Origin: Pseudomonas sp. S04
Lineage (GTDB): Bacteria; Pseudomonadota; Gammaproteobacteria; Pseudomonadales; Pseudomonadaceae
NCBI RefSeq assembly: GCF_009834545.1
Contig: NZ_CP019427.1
Span: forward strand, 4,842,001 to 4,906,000
Direction of reading: 5' to 3'
DNA: 64,000 bases
Shown here one piece after another: positions 1-9,301 of the stretch. Position numbers and translations under genes: made by a program. The notes beneath the pieces are model-generated. The model saw only the letters and a list, made by a program, of their open reading frames with translations. It did no database searches and was not told the origin of the DNA. Every line of letters begins with the position of its first letter. Within the stretch, counting starts at the first letter, position 1.

Positions 1-70
1 CCCGCTGAAACGTCTCACTAGAGACTAGCTCAAGGCTGAAACACAGCCAGTGGTTAAATGAGACCCGACA

Positions 71-442
71 TTACAATGCCGCGGGAATGCTTCTGGCGCT
101 GCGCGGCGGGTACCAGCCCAGCGACTGCAAGGTTTCCAGGCGCGCGCGGGCACGGTAGGCGTACTCATTGTTCGGGTACTGCGCCATGATGAACTGGTAG
201 GTCTGGGCGGCATCGACATAGAGCTTCTGCCGCTCCAGGCACTGGCCACGCAACATCGACACTTCAGGCTGGATGTAGCGCCGCGCCCGGCTCTTGCGAT
301 CGACCTGGGACAGTTCGAGCATCACCCGCTCGCAGTTGCCGGCGTCGTAGGCACGGTAGGCGGTGTTCAGGTGATGGTCCATCGACCAACGGGTACAGCC
401 CACGACACTCAGGGCCAGGGCAGCTAAAAGCACGAATCGCAT
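71..442 (-). CDS. small TPR-like outer-membrane lipoprotein
   Basis: A 123-residue protein with a lipoprotein signal: a positively charged start, a hydrophobic stretch and a lipobox ending VVGC at about residues 13-16. The mature part is helical, with repeated A-Y-x-A patterns (AYRAYDAGNC, YVDAAQTYQFI) like tetratricopeptide units, so a scaffold or assembly role in the periplasm is plausible but not shown. The ATG at 442 is chosen because AGGAGA lies just upstream and the signal peptide begins there; a longer frame to 484 would put charged residues ahead of the signal. It is divergent from pyruvate kinase. No specific function is recognised. Confidence 0.75.
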   Translation of the reverse strand: MRFVLLAALALSVVGCTRWSMDHHLNTAYRAYDAGNCERVMLELSQVDRKSRARRYIQPEVSMLRGQCLERQKLYVDAAQTYQFIMAQYPNNEYAYRARARLETLQSLGWYPPRSARSIPAAL

Positions 443-598
443 GAGAGTTCTCCTGTCTTGGGCTTTGTATCGACCCGGCGGCAAAAATCTTCAGTGCGGC
501 GTGTTCAATAAAGAATCCAATAAGTAGTGCAAACGAACAATGACTACAACTTCCCAGCATAGTAGCCTCACTCAGCGCTTGAACTCAGGAGTCTTTGC

Positions 599-2050
599 AT
601 GTCCGTCCGTCGTACCAAAATCGTCGCTACCCTTGGCCCGGCCAGTAACTCGCCGGAAGTTCTCGAACAGCTGATTCTCGCTGGCCTGGACGTTGCCCGC
701 CTGAACTTCTCCCACGGCACCCCCGACGAGCACAAGGCTCGCGCCAAGCTGGTCCGTGACCTCGCGGCCAAGCACGGGCGCTTCGTCGCCCTGCTGGGCG
801 ACCTGCAAGGCCCGAAAATCCGTATCGCCAAATTCGCCAATAAGAAGATCGAGCTGAAGATCGGTGATCAATTCACCTTCTCCACCAGCCATCCTCTGAC
901 CGAAGGCAACCAGCAAGTGGTCGGCATCGACTACCCGGACCTGGTCAAGGACTGCGGCGTTGGCGACGAGTTGCTGCTCGACGACGGCCGCGTGGTCATG
1001 CGTGTTGATACCGCCAGCGCCACCGAACTGCATTGCACCGTGACCATCGGCGGCCCGCTGTCGGACCACAAGGGCATCAACCGTCGTGGTGGCGGCCTGA
1101 CCGCTCCAGCCCTGACTGAAAAAGACAAGGCTGACATCAAGCTCGCCGCCGAAATGCAGGTCGACTACCTCGCCGTGTCCTTCCCGCGTGACGCCGCCGA
1201 CATGGAATACGCCCGTCAATTGCGCGACGAAGCCGGCGGCACCGCCTGGCTGGTGGCCAAGATCGAACGTGCCGAAGCCGTGGCCGACGACGAAACCCTC
1301 GATGGCCTGATCAAGGCTTCCGACGCAGTGATGGTTGCCCGTGGCGACCTCGGCGTGGAAATCGGCGACGCCGAGCTGGTGGGTATCCAGAAGAAGATCA
1401 TCCTGCACGCACGCCGCCACAACAAAGCGGTGATCGTTGCGACCCAGATGATGGAGTCGATGATCCAGAACCCGATGCCGACCCGCGCCGAAGTGTCCGA
1501 CGTGGCCAACGCCGTGCTCGACTACACCGACGCCGTGATGCTCTCGGCGGAAAGTGCTGCCGGCCTGTACCCACTGGAAGCTGTGCAGGCGATGGCGCGT
1601 ATCTGCGTCGGCGCAGAAAAGCACCCGACCAGCAAGACCTCCAGCCACCGCATCGGCAAGGTCTTCGAAAGCTGCGACCAGAGCATCGCCCTGGCCGCCA
1701 TGTACACCGCCAACCACTTCCCGGGCGTCAAGGCGATCATCGCCCTCACCGAAAGTGGCTACACGCCGTTGATCATGTCGCGCATTCGCTCCTCGGTGCC
1801 GATCTACGCGTTCTCCCCGCATCGTGAAACCCAGGCCCGCGCGGCGATGTTCCGTGGCGTCTACACCGTCCCGTTCGACCCGGCATCCCTGCCACCTGAG
1901 CAAGTCAGCCAGGCGGCCATCGACGAGCTGCTGGCTCGCGGCGTGGTCGAGAAAGGCGACTGGGTCATCCTGACCAAGGGCGACAGCTACCACACCATCG
2001 GCGGCACCAACGGCATGAAAATCCTGCACGTTGGCGACAAGATGGTCTGA
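599..2050 (+). CDS. pykA: pyruvate kinase
   Basis: Converts phosphoenolpyruvate and ADP to pyruvate and ATP in the last step of lower glycolysis / Entner-Doudoroff metabolism. The 483-residue length is normal for the family. Visible landmarks are the N-terminal NFSHG (36-40), the phosphate-binding GDLQGPKIR (67-75), the catalytic lysine K221 in AKIERAEA, and the metal/substrate motif MVARGDLG (245-252). The C-terminal regulatory domain is complete. The sequence is of the PykA (type II) kind usual in pseudomonads. The gene is monocistronic, ends in a strong hairpin terminator, and starts with ATG after AGGAGTCTTTGC. Confidence 0.97.
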   Translation: MSVRRTKIVATLGPASNSPEVLEQLILAGLDVARLNFSHGTPDEHKARAKLVRDLAAKHGRFVALLGDLQGPKIRIAKFANKKIELKIGDQFTFSTSHPLTEGNQQVVGIDYPDLVKDCGVGDELLLDDGRVVMRVDTASATELHCTVTIGGPLSDHKGINRRGGGLTAPALTEKDKADIKLAAEMQVDYLAVSFPRDAADMEYARQLRDEAGGTAWLVAKIERAEAVADDETLDGLIKASDAVMVARGDLGVEIGDAELVGIQKKIILHARRHNKAVIVATQMMESMIQNPMPTRAEVSDVANAVLDYTDAVMLSAESAAGLYPLEAVQAMARICVGAEKHPTSKTSSHRIGKVFESCDQSIALAAMYTANHFPGVKAIIALTESGYTPLIMSRIRSSVPIYAFSPHRETQARAAMFRGVYTVPFDPASLPPEQVSQAAIDELLARGVVEKGDWVILTKGDSYHTIGGTNGMKILHVGDKMV

Positions 2051-2071
2051 TTGACCAAGCGCTGAAAAACC

Positions 2072-2103
2072 AAAGCCCCGCCATGTGAATGGCGGGGCTT
2101 TTT
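2072..2103 (+). terminator. Rho-independent terminator of pykA
   Basis: AAAGCCCCGCC-loop-GGCGGGGCTTTTT, an 11-bp stem followed by a T run, 20 bp after the pykA stop codon. Confidence 0.92.
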
Positions 2104-2499
2104 GCTTTGCGATCCAGTGATTCCAGGTCAACACAGAACCCTGTGGGAGTGGGCTTGCCCACGATGGGCATAGGTATCTACACAACTGTGGTGCGACGTT
2201 GCACCAGGGTTTTGGATTAGACCGAGTACATATCCATTTTTGCGGTAACGGCCTCCTATGGTTCCGCCTGACGGCGGCTCACTTTTGGTGGAGCGCAAAA
2301 GTAAGCAAAACGCTCTTTCCCCACCACTCGGCACCTCGCTTGGGCTCGGTGTGCCCTCACTCCGGCTTGAATCCGTGGGCCGCCGCCACGCGCCATCCAT
2401 GGCGCGGGGCGGCTAACCCGGCGTCCTGCCGGGTTACCCACGGCTTCAAGCCTGCGTTCGGCCAGCGTGGTTAACGGGGCGCCCAGGATCAAGAGCCAA

Positions 2500-2595
<96 letters not shown>

Positions 2596-2965
2596 ATCAA
2601 AAGATTGCTGACTTCGTCAGCGTCTTAGGAAGTAGAAGCCACACCGCGCATGCCGCAGTGATCAGGTCGGCTTTTAGGCCGCCTCGCTTTGTTTTTGATC
2701 CTGGGCGCCCGTTAACCACGCTGGCCGGAGTCCGATATTGATTTGGGGGGTAAACCGGCAGGACGCCGGTTTAGCCGCACTGGGCCAGGGAAGGCCCATT
2801 GCGGCGGCCCCCCAAATCAATGTCGGAGTACGGGCATGCCGAGCCTAAGCGAGGCACCGAGTGGTGGGGCAAGAGCGTTTTGCTTACTTTTGCGCTCTCA
2901 AAAGTGAGCCGCCGTCTGAACTGCCCCCCGAATGTTGGACACCTGACCCCTCGGGAGGGTGTTCC

Positions 2966-3508
2966 ATGACGAAATACAACCTAGCACTCAAGCAATCACT
3001 GATTGAAGAGTGTTTGTCTGCCAGTAGCGTTCATGAGGTGGCCCTCAAGCATGGCTTGAGTCCATCGCTGCTGCGGCGCTGGATCAAGGGTTTTGAAAAA
3101 CACGGTGCCTCTGGCTTGATTGCCAAGTACAGCCATTACGATGCCCAGTTTAAATTGAAGGTTTTGCAGTGCATCGAACAAGATGGACTGTCGGACCAAC
3201 AGGCCTGTATACGGTTTGATATCCGTGGTCCAAGTAGTATCAGGCAGTGGCGAAAGCTGTACGATGAAGGCGGTGTAGAAGCACTACAACCGCATCGTCT
3301 TAAAGAGTCCAGCATGCCCCGCAAACCTTCTAGGCAACCCAAAGCAAGTCCTGTTCTTCCTGCGGACGCAGAGCTGACCTCTGAACAAATGCTCGCAGAA
3401 CTGGCCTATCTGCGCGCGGAGAATGCCTATCTAAAAAAGCTCGATGCCTTAATCCAAGCGGATCCCCGTACTGCGCAGCCAAAAAAACGCAGTCCGTCCA
3501 AGGATTGA
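2966..3508 (+). CDS. IS150-type transposase OrfA (DNA-binding)
   Basis: A 180-residue protein with two helix-turn-helix units (about residues 15-50 and 70-110), including SVHEVALKHGLSPSLLRRW and the tryptophan-containing SSIRQWRKLY. It ends in a leucine-zipper-like helix (EQMLAELAYLRAENAYLKKLDAL) typical of IS3-family OrfA multimerisation. The ATG at 2966 is the first in-frame start inside the element. The stop lies four bases into the overlap with orfB, downstream of the slippery A7 sequence used for frameshifting. Confidence 0.9.
   Translation: MTKYNLALKQSLIEECLSASSVHEVALKHGLSPSLLRRWIKGFEKHGASGLIAKYSHYDAQFKLKVLQCIEQDGLSDQQACIRFDIRGPSSIRQWRKLYDEGGVEALQPHRLKESSMPRKPSRQPKASPVLPADAELTSEQMLAELAYLRAENAYLKKLDALIQADPRTAQPKKRSPSKD
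3481..3487 (+). promoter_or_regulatory. A7 slippery site for -1 ribosomal frameshift (OrfAB)
   Basis: In the orfA frame the sequence reads CCA AAA AAA CGC, so A-AAA-AAA is in the exact X-XXY-YYZ phase. A shift of -1 here continues through ACG CAG TCC GTC CAA GGA TTG without a stop and enters orfB, giving a fused OrfAB transposase. Programmed -1 frameshifting on an A-run is established for IS150 and relatives; use here is inferred. Confidence 0.75.
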
Positions 3509-4329
3509 GGCATGAGTATCCACTTGCTCTGTTGCTACGTGCTGCGGGACTTGCACGCAGTACCTTCTATTATCAAAGCAAAACACTGCTAACCGACAAG
3601 CATGCCGACCTTAAAGATCGCATCCGCAGCGTCTATCACGGGCATAAGGGGCGTTACGGCTACCGCCGTATCACCGCAACCCTTGGAAACAGTGGTGAGT
3701 TGATCAATCACAAGAAGGTGCATCGGCTGATGCAGATGATGGGCCTCAAGTCGTTGGTCAAAGTGAAGAAATATCGCTCTTACCGAGGTGCTGAAGGGCT
3801 TGTTGCGCCTGATCTACTAAAGCGCGAATTTAAGGCAGAAGCCCCTAACCAGAAATGGGCAACCGACGTGACGGAGTTCAAGGTGAAGGGGCAGAAACTG
3901 TTTCTTTCGCCTCTCATGGATTTGTACAACGGCGAGATCCTGGCTTACCAGATCAACCGACGTCCCGAGTTCAGGATGGTTTCGACGATGCTGGAAAAGG
4001 CCTTCGGGCGACTGAATCAAGGGGACAAACCGATACTGCACTCTGACCAGGGTTGGCAGTACAGGCAGCCTACCTACCGACACATGCTGGCCGAAAAGAG
4101 CATCGAGCAGAGCATGTCGCGCAAGGGTAATTGCTTGGACAATGCCGCCATGGAAAGCTTTTTCGGCACGCTCAAGAGCGAGTTTTTCTATCTGGAATCA
4201 TTTGAGAGTGTGGAGCAGCTGGCATCAGGCATAGAGGATTACATCGCCTACTACAACCAAGACCGCATAAGCCTCAGACTGAATGGCTTGAGCCCGGTAC
4301 AATTTCGGACCCAGGCATTAAATCAATAG
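3505..4329 (+). CDS. IS150-type transposase OrfB, DDE integrase domain
   Basis: A retroviral-integrase-like catalytic domain of 274 residues counted from a TTG at 3505; the functional protein is probably the frameshifted OrfAB fusion. The HTH_21 region (KGRYGYRRI) precedes rve. The catalytic triad is D121 (ATDVTEF), D181 (LHSDQGWQY) and E217 (MESFFGTLK); D181 and E217 are separated by 35 residues, the DD(35)E spacing of the IS3 family. It ends with the usual YYNQDR and LNGLSPVQFR motifs. No internal stop or truncation is seen. Confidence 0.92.
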   Translation: MRHEYPLALLLRAAGLARSTFYYQSKTLLTDKHADLKDRIRSVYHGHKGRYGYRRITATLGNSGELINHKKVHRLMQMMGLKSLVKVKKYRSYRGAEGLVAPDLLKREFKAEAPNQKWATDVTEFKVKGQKLFLSPLMDLYNGEILAYQINRRPEFRMVSTMLEKAFGRLNQGDKPILHSDQGWQYRQPTYRHMLAEKSIEQSMSRKGNCLDNAAMESFFGTLKSEFFYLESFESVEQLASGIEDYIAYYNQDRISLRLNGLSPVQFRTQALNQ

Positions 4330-4508
4330 CGTCCCCTGTCCAACTTTCGGGGGGCAGTTCACGTCAGGCGGAACCATAAGTGGCCGTTACCGAAGAAATG
4401 GATGTGTACTCGGTCTAATCCAACACCCCAGAGGCCCACAGGTGCAACGTCGCACCACAGTTGTGTAGATACCTATGCCACGATGGGGCCCGCGCGACCA
4501 CCCAACAT

Positions 4509-5258
4509 TCACGACCGCTTGAGAAACCCCGACAACGCCGCCAACGCTTCCGGCGAGCGCAGTCGTTGGACGAACAGCTTGCCCTCCTCCTCGACCACCC
4601 TGCGCAGCAGTTCGCGGTCCGGGGCCTTCATCAGTTGCTTGCTGATGCGCACAGCTTGCGGCGGTAGTTGATCGAAGCGCAGCGCCATCTCCCGCGCCTT
4701 GGCGAAGGTCGCTTCCGCGCTCGGCAATGCCTGGCTGGCAATGCCCCAGGCGGCGGCCTGCTCGCCGGTAAACGCTTCGCCCAGCAGCAACAATTCGGCC
4801 GCTTTGGCTTGGCCGAGCAGTCGCGGCAGGATCAGGCTGGAGCCGAACTCCGGACACAGACCCAGGTTGACGAATGGCATGCGCAACTTGGCATCGGCGC
4901 TGACGTATACCAGATCGCAATGCAGCAGCAGCGTGGTGCCGATGCCTACCGCGGCTCCGGCAACGGCGGCAACCACCGGCTTGCGGCACTCCAGCAGGCT
5001 GCGCATGAACTGGAACACCGGGCTGTCGAGATCACTCGGCGGCTCCTGGAGAAAGTCGGCGATATCATTGCCGGCGGTAAAGCACTGCAGGCTGCCAGTG
5101 ATCAGCACCGCATTGATCTCAGGGTCGGTATCCGCCTGTTGCAGGGCTGCGCCCAATTGGCTGTACATGGCGCGGGTCAGGGCGTTTTTCTTGTCCGGGC
5201 GATTCAGGCGCAACGTCAGCAGCCCGCCTTCGCGTTCCAGCAAAATGGCATCGGTCAT
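4509..5258 (-). CDS. enoyl-CoA hydratase/isomerase family protein
   Basis: A crotonase-fold enzyme of 249 residues, expected to act on acyl-CoA thioesters in fatty- or amino-acid breakdown. The oxyanion-hole loops FTAGND (60-65) and GAAVGIG (101-107) are present. One catalytic acid, E137 in LCPEFGSS, is in place; the other position is not clearly a glutamate, so isomerase or another crotonase chemistry is as likely as hydration. The start at MTDAIL is preferred over an ATG four codons earlier because the family begins there. It lies just downstream of the ferredoxin reductase, in an apparent operon with it and the diguanylate cyclase, as in P. aeruginosa. Confidence 0.85.
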   Translation of the reverse strand: MTDAILLEREGGLLTLRLNRPDKKNALTRAMYSQLGAALQQADTDPEINAVLITGSLQCFTAGNDIADFLQEPPSDLDSPVFQFMRSLLECRKPVVAAVAGAAVGIGTTLLLHCDLVYVSADAKLRMPFVNLGLCPEFGSSLILPRLLGQAKAAELLLLGEAFTGEQAAAWGIASQALPSAEATFAKAREMALRFDQLPPQAVRISKQLMKAPDRELLRRVVEEEGKLFVQRLRSPEALAALSGFLKRS

Positions 5259-5285
5259 GGTCAATCTCATGCAAAGAAAGTCAGC

Positions 5286-6221
5286 TCAACCACGCGGCAG
5301 GAACACATCGGCCAGCAGTTGATTACGTGGCAGCCCTGCCAGGTACAAGCGCCGGGCAAAGGCGTCGACACTCTCAGGGCTCCCGCAGAGTAAGGCCAGG
5401 GTTTGCCGGGAAACAAGGCGCAATTGCGCCAAAGCCGCTGACAGCTCGGCCGCTGTCCACAGCTCGACACTCAGGTTGGCGCGGTTGGCTGCCAGTGCCG
5501 CCAGGGGTTTGGCCAGGTAATGCTCTGCCCCATCATGGGCCAGGTGAATCACCCGGATAGGCCCTTGATGATCCTGGCGCAGCGCTTCACGTAACACCCC
5601 GAACAGCGGCGCCAGCCCCGTACCTGCGGCCAGCAGCCACAGCGGACGGGTTTGCCAGTCAGGGTCGTAGTGCAAGGCCCCGCCGCGCAGTTCACCGAGG
5701 CGGATCGAATCACCGATCTTCAGCGCCCGGGCGGCATCGCTGAAGGCACCGGGCAGTCGGCAGTCGAGGTGAAACTCGAGGAATCGGTCTTCCTGCGGCA
5801 GGCTGGCCAGGGAGTACGGACGCGCCACGTGGCCGGCCCACAGCACCAAGTGTTGACCGGCCTGATAGCGCAGCGGGCGCTCGGCCAACAAACGCAGGCG
5901 CAACACACAGGGACTCAACCAGTCCAGCGCCTCGACCACGGCGGGGGCGCCGTCACGCAGCGGATCGAACACCGCCACCTGCAGGTCATCCAGCACCTCG
6001 CACTGACAGGCCAGGCGCCAGCCCTGCTGGCGCTGCCCGGCACTCAGAGCGTCCGGGCGACGGTCGCCGACCTCACCGCGCAGGCACTGCACCAGGCACG
6101 CGTGGCAACTGCCCGCCCGGCAACTGTAAGGCACCTGCAAACCCTGCTGATTCAAGGCATCAAGCAGGTTGCTGCCCGCCGCTACCGTCCATTGACGCTC
6201 ACCGACAGTCACTTCAGGCAT
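5286..6221 (-). CDS. 2Fe-2S ferredoxin / FAD-NAD(P)H reductase fusion
   Basis: A 311-residue electron-transfer protein of the phenol-hydroxylase / benzoate-dioxygenase reductase type. The N-terminal plant-type ferredoxin domain has C34, C39, C42 and C72 (CRAGSCHAC...ACQC). The FAD domain has RPYSLAS, and the C-terminal nucleotide domain has AAGTGLAPLFG. It would pass electrons from NAD(P)H through FAD to the 2Fe-2S centre; no partner oxygenase is nearby, so the acceptor is unknown. The ATG at 6221 is chosen because the ferredoxin fold starts at MPEVTVG; this overlaps the diguanylate cyclase gene by 8 bp and suggests translational coupling. Confidence 0.88.
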   Translation of the reverse strand: MPEVTVGERQWTVAAGSNLLDALNQQGLQVPYSCRAGSCHACLVQCLRGEVGDRRPDALSAGQRQQGWRLACQCEVLDDLQVAVFDPLRDGAPAVVEALDWLSPCVLRLRLLAERPLRYQAGQHLVLWAGHVARPYSLASLPQEDRFLEFHLDCRLPGAFSDAARALKIGDSIRLGELRGGALHYDPDWQTRPLWLLAAGTGLAPLFGVLREALRQDHQGPIRVIHLAHDGAEHYLAKPLAALAANRANLSVELWTAAELSAALAQLRLVSRQTLALLCGSPESVDAFARRLYLAGLPRNQLLADVFLPRG

Positions 6222-7332
6222 CGATGTTTTCCCAGGCCGCCGCACAGCGATTACGGCCATCGCGCTTGGCCCGGTAAAGCGCCTGGTCGGCACGTTGCAA
6301 GGCGTCGTCGAGGTCATCGCCGACGGCCAGCAGGGTCATCCCCGCAGACAGGCTAAGATCCGGCACAGACAGGCCGATCAACTGCACTTCGGTGAACGCC
6401 AGGCGCAACCGTTCACAACAGGAGGTCAAGCGCTCGGGATTGCAATCAGGTAACAACAACACAAACTCCTCACCGCCATACCGGGCCAGTACATCGCCCT
6501 CGCGCAAACAGGCCGTGGCGACGCCGGCAAATGCCTGCAGGACCTGGTCGCCGGCGGCATGGCCATGCAGGTCGTTGATACGTTTGAAGTGGTCCAGGTC
6601 GATCAGCGCCAGGCCATGCTCCACCGAGGCTTCCATGTTTTGCAATTCACGGGTGGCCAAGCGCAGGAAATGCCGACGATTGAACAAACCGGTCAACTCA
6701 TCGGTGGCCACCAGATCCTCGAGCTGACGCATCATCCCGCGCAGCGTGTCCTGATGCGCCTGCAGGGCAAACCGGCGCTGGCGCATACGCAGGCGCGAAG
6801 CTTGCACATAGCTGGCATACAACGCCAGCCAGACCAACACAATAAACAGCACACAGACCTGCAAGGCCGCCAGAGTCGGGTCGGCCAGTTCGAAATGGTA
6901 GCCTTCCCACAGGTTGAGGCAGGCAAAGCTGAAGAACACCAGGGCCGCACAGCGCACAAACGCCCGGCGCGGCAGGTGAAACAGGCCGAACATCAGAATC
7001 AGTACGTAAAAGATCAGGAAGGCGCCACGAGCAGCGTCCAGATGGGCGATCAGCCAGGTTTGCCAACCAATGCCCAGCAGCACCTGGACTTCGGTCAGGC
7101 TGGGATCGGGGAACCGCAGGTTGCGCCCGCTGAAGAAGATCGCGAACAGCAACGACTGACTGAGCATCACCAACGCGGTGGCTACCAGCGCACTGCGCAC
7201 CGAGCCCTGGAAGTGCCCACTGAGGATCGCCAGCCATAGCAGCAATAACGCCAGCACATAGGTGCCCGTCGCCAGAATAAAGCGCTTGAGCAATAGATTC
7301 TGGATCGCGTTATGGGTCAATCGTTGACTCAC
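6214..7332 (-). CDS. sadC: membrane diguanylate cyclase, SadC-like
   Basis: Makes cyclic di-GMP from two GTP. About 200 N-terminal residues form five or six hydrophobic helices (e.g. TYVLALLLLWLAIL), followed by a short coiled linker and a GGDEF domain. The active-site signature is GGEEF (286-290), and an intact inhibitory RxxD site (REGD) lies exactly five residues before it, predicting product inhibition. The neighbourhood (ferredoxin reductase downstream, fumarase divergent) matches sadC in P. aeruginosa, whose product promotes biofilm; this protein is shorter. The first codon is GTG with no clear Shine-Dalgarno, so the start is uncertain. Confidence 0.82.
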   Translation of the reverse strand: MSQRLTHNAIQNLLLKRFILATGTYVLALLLLWLAILSGHFQGSVRSALVATALVMLSQSLLFAIFFSGRNLRFPDPSLTEVQVLLGIGWQTWLIAHLDAARGAFLIFYVLILMFGLFHLPRRAFVRCAALVFFSFACLNLWEGYHFELADPTLAALQVCVLFIVLVWLALYASYVQASRLRMRQRRFALQAHQDTLRGMMRQLEDLVATDELTGLFNRRHFLRLATRELQNMEASVEHGLALIDLDHFKRINDLHGHAAGDQVLQAFAGVATACLREGDVLARYGGEEFVLLLPDCNPERLTSCCERLRLAFTEVQLIGLSVPDLSLSAGMTLLAVGDDLDDALQRADQALYRAKRDGRNRCAAAWENIDA

Positions 7333-7502
7333 CGTGCAAAGGGGGGCTGATAAGAGTGTCCTACCCTAAAGGCCTTGGATCACTTTAGTGTTGCTACTCG
7401 AAAATGACCATCCAATTTTTGTCGGGCTGCCTCGGGTCGCGTCATCATTGTTATGCGACCTTGGTTTGACTGCCGGCGGGTGTGCCCGGCGGCGAGGCGC
7501 GC

Positions 7503-7508
7503 TATACT
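7503..7508 (+). promoter_or_regulatory. possible -10 box for fumarase
   Basis: TATACT within the 300-bp gap between the diguanylate cyclase and fumarase genes. No -35 hexamer lies at normal spacing (TTGACT is too far upstream), so an activator or other factor may be needed. The rest of this gap shows nothing recognisable. Confidence 0.35.
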
Positions 7509-7632
7509 GCCGCGCCTTTTTAGCGTCGCGCCAGCAACCCCGGCGTGCCCTGAAAGGTGTTTGCAGCCGACCGATGCACCCCACTGCAAGCACCTTTATT
7601 AAATGTTCCCGTCTTTTAGAGGAGCGCGACTC

Positions 7633-9156
7633 ATGACCGTGATCAAGCAAGACGACCTGATTCAGAGCGTTGCTGACGCCCTGCAGTTCATTTCTTATTA
7701 CCACCCCGTGGACTTCATCCAGGCGATGCACGAGGCCTACCTGCGCGAAGAATCGCCAGCGGCCCGCGATTCGATCGCACAGATCCTGATCAACTCGCGC
7801 ATGTGCGCCACCGGCCACCGCCCGATCTGCCAGGACACCGGTATCGTCACCGTGTTTGTCCGCGTGGGCATGGACGTGCGCTGGGATGGCGCCACCATGG
7901 GCCTGGACGACATGATCAACGAGGGCGTGCGTCGCGCCTACAACCTGCCGGAAAACGTCCTGCGTGCGTCCATCCTCGCCGACCCGGCAGGTGCTCGCAA
8001 AAACACCAAGGACAACACCCCGGCCGTGATCCACTACTCGATCGTCCCGGGTAACACCGTGGAAGTCGACGTGGCAGCCAAGGGCGGCGGTTCCGAGAAC
8101 AAGTCGAAAATGGCCATGCTCAACCCGTCCGACTCGATCGTCGACTGGGTGCTCAAGACCGTTCCGACCATGGGCGCCGGCTGGTGCCCACCAGGCATGC
8201 TCGGCATCGGCATCGGCGGCACCGCTGAGAAAGCCGCGGTAATGGCCAAGGAAGTGTTGATGGAATCCATCGACATCCACGAGCTCAAGGCTCGCGGCCC
8301 GCAGAACCGTATCGAAGAAATGCGCCTGGAGCTGTTCGAGAAGGTCAACCAACTGGGCATCGGCGCCCAGGGCCTCGGTGGCCTGACCACCGTGCTCGAC
8401 GTGAAGATTATGGATTACCCGACCCACGCCGCGTCCCTGCCGGTGTGCATGATCCCGAACTGCGCCGCCACCCGTCACGCGCACTTCGTGCTCGACGGTT
8501 CCGGTCCGGCTTCGCTGGAAGCGCCATCGCTGGACGCCTACCCGGAAATCGTCTGGGAAGCCGGTCCGTCGGCCCGTCGCGTCAACCTCGACACCCTGAC
8601 CCCGGAAGACGTGCAAAGCTGGAAGCCGGGCGAAACCGTGCTGCTCAACGGCAAGATGCTCACCGGTCGCGACGCCGCGCACAAGCGCATGGTCGAGATG
8701 CTGAACAAGGGCGAAACCCTGCCGGTGGACCTCAAGGGTCGCTTCATCTACTACGTCGGCCCGGTTGATCCGGTGCGCGAAGAAGTGGTTGGCCCGGCAG
8801 GCCCGACCACTGCGACGCGGATGGACAAGTTCACCCGCCAGATCCTCGAGCAGACCGGCCTGTTGGGCATGATCGGTAAATCCGAGCGCGGTCCGACCGC
8901 CATCGAAGCGATCAAGGACCACAAGGCCGTCTACCTGATGGCAGTCGGCGGTGCGGCTTACCTGGTGGCGCAAGCCATCAAGAAATCCCGCGTAGTCGCT
9001 TTCGCCGAACTGGGCATGGAAGCGATCTACGAGTTCGACGTCAAGGACATGCCAGTGACTGTTGCTGTCGACAGCAACGGCGAGTCGGTACACATCACCG
9101 GTCCTGCCATCTGGCAGAAGAAGATCAGTGACAGCCTGGCGGTAGAAGTGCAGTAA
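7633..9156 (+). CDS. fumA: class I fumarate hydratase (4Fe-4S)
   Basis: Reversibly hydrates fumarate to L-malate in the TCA cycle. At 507 residues it is the single-polypeptide, iron-sulfur, oxygen-sensitive class, with the alpha-type part followed by the beta-type part. Cysteine-containing motifs typical of the cluster ligands are CQDTG (about residue 67) and IPNCAATRH (about residue 276). The start is the ATG at 7633 after AGAGGAGCG; a frame running 30 bp further upstream has no such signal. A strong terminator follows. It is transcribed divergently from the SadC-like gene, as in other pseudomonads. Confidence 0.95.
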   Translation: MTVIKQDDLIQSVADALQFISYYHPVDFIQAMHEAYLREESPAARDSIAQILINSRMCATGHRPICQDTGIVTVFVRVGMDVRWDGATMGLDDMINEGVRRAYNLPENVLRASILADPAGARKNTKDNTPAVIHYSIVPGNTVEVDVAAKGGGSENKSKMAMLNPSDSIVDWVLKTVPTMGAGWCPPGMLGIGIGGTAEKAAVMAKEVLMESIDIHELKARGPQNRIEEMRLELFEKVNQLGIGAQGLGGLTTVLDVKIMDYPTHAASLPVCMIPNCAATRHAHFVLDGSGPASLEAPSLDAYPEIVWEAGPSARRVNLDTLTPEDVQSWKPGETVLLNGKMLTGRDAAHKRMVEMLNKGETLPVDLKGRFIYYVGPVDPVREEVVGPAGPTTATRMDKFTRQILEQTGLLGMIGKSERGPTAIEAIKDHKAVYLMAVGGAAYLVAQAIKKSRVVAFAELGMEAIYEFDVKDMPVTVAVDSNGESVHITGPAIWQKKISDSLAVEVQ

Positions 9157-9176
9157 GCACCCACACCCCAGTCAGG

Positions 9177-9214
9177 AAAAGCCGCGCTGTTTGTCAGAAC
9201 AGCGCGGCTTTTTT
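9177..9214 (+). terminator. terminator after fumarase
   Basis: AAAAGCCGCGCTGTT-loop-AACAGCGCGGCTTTTTT: a long GC stem with a 6-T tail, beginning 20 bp after the stop. Confidence 0.92.
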
Positions 9215-9301
9215 ATGGTCCCTGCGCACTGCGCGGACTCTGCGCCGTCGCCGCGCTGCATGCTATCGTGCGCCCCCGACCCCGTAGTCTGTGCCCATCG
9301 C

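Larger units (their letters stand above)
2917..4361 (+). mobile_element. IS3-family insertion sequence, IS150 group, intact
   Basis: A 1445-bp element with 24-bp terminal inverted repeats (2917-2940 and 4338-4361) that differ at one base, beginning TGAACTGCCCCCCGAA. It is flanked by a 4-bp direct repeat CGTC (2913-2916 and 4362-4365). The host sequence rejoins as GCCGCCGTCAGGCGG when the element is removed, which proves insertion into the right arm of the palindromic repeat. It carries orfA and orfB in a -1 relationship with a slippery A7 run. Size and organisation match IS150 (about 1.44 kb). All parts look intact, so it may be active. Confidence 0.95.

Noticed and set aside
12..25. GTCTC-ACTA-GAGAC hairpin at the window edge as a terminator
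   Set aside because: Five-bp stem with no T run; too weak to call.
572..2185. 537-residue frame opposite pykA
   Set aside because: Antisense shadow created by GC-biased codon use; low-complexity His/Val/Gly-rich product, no domain.
7467..7508. TTGACT and TATACT as a sigma-70 promoter for fumarase
   Set aside because: The hexamers are about 31 bp apart, too far for a normal promoter; only the -10-like box is kept with low confidence.
7366..9093. 575-residue frame opposite fumarase
   Set aside because: Same codon-bias shadow; the plus-strand gene is certain.
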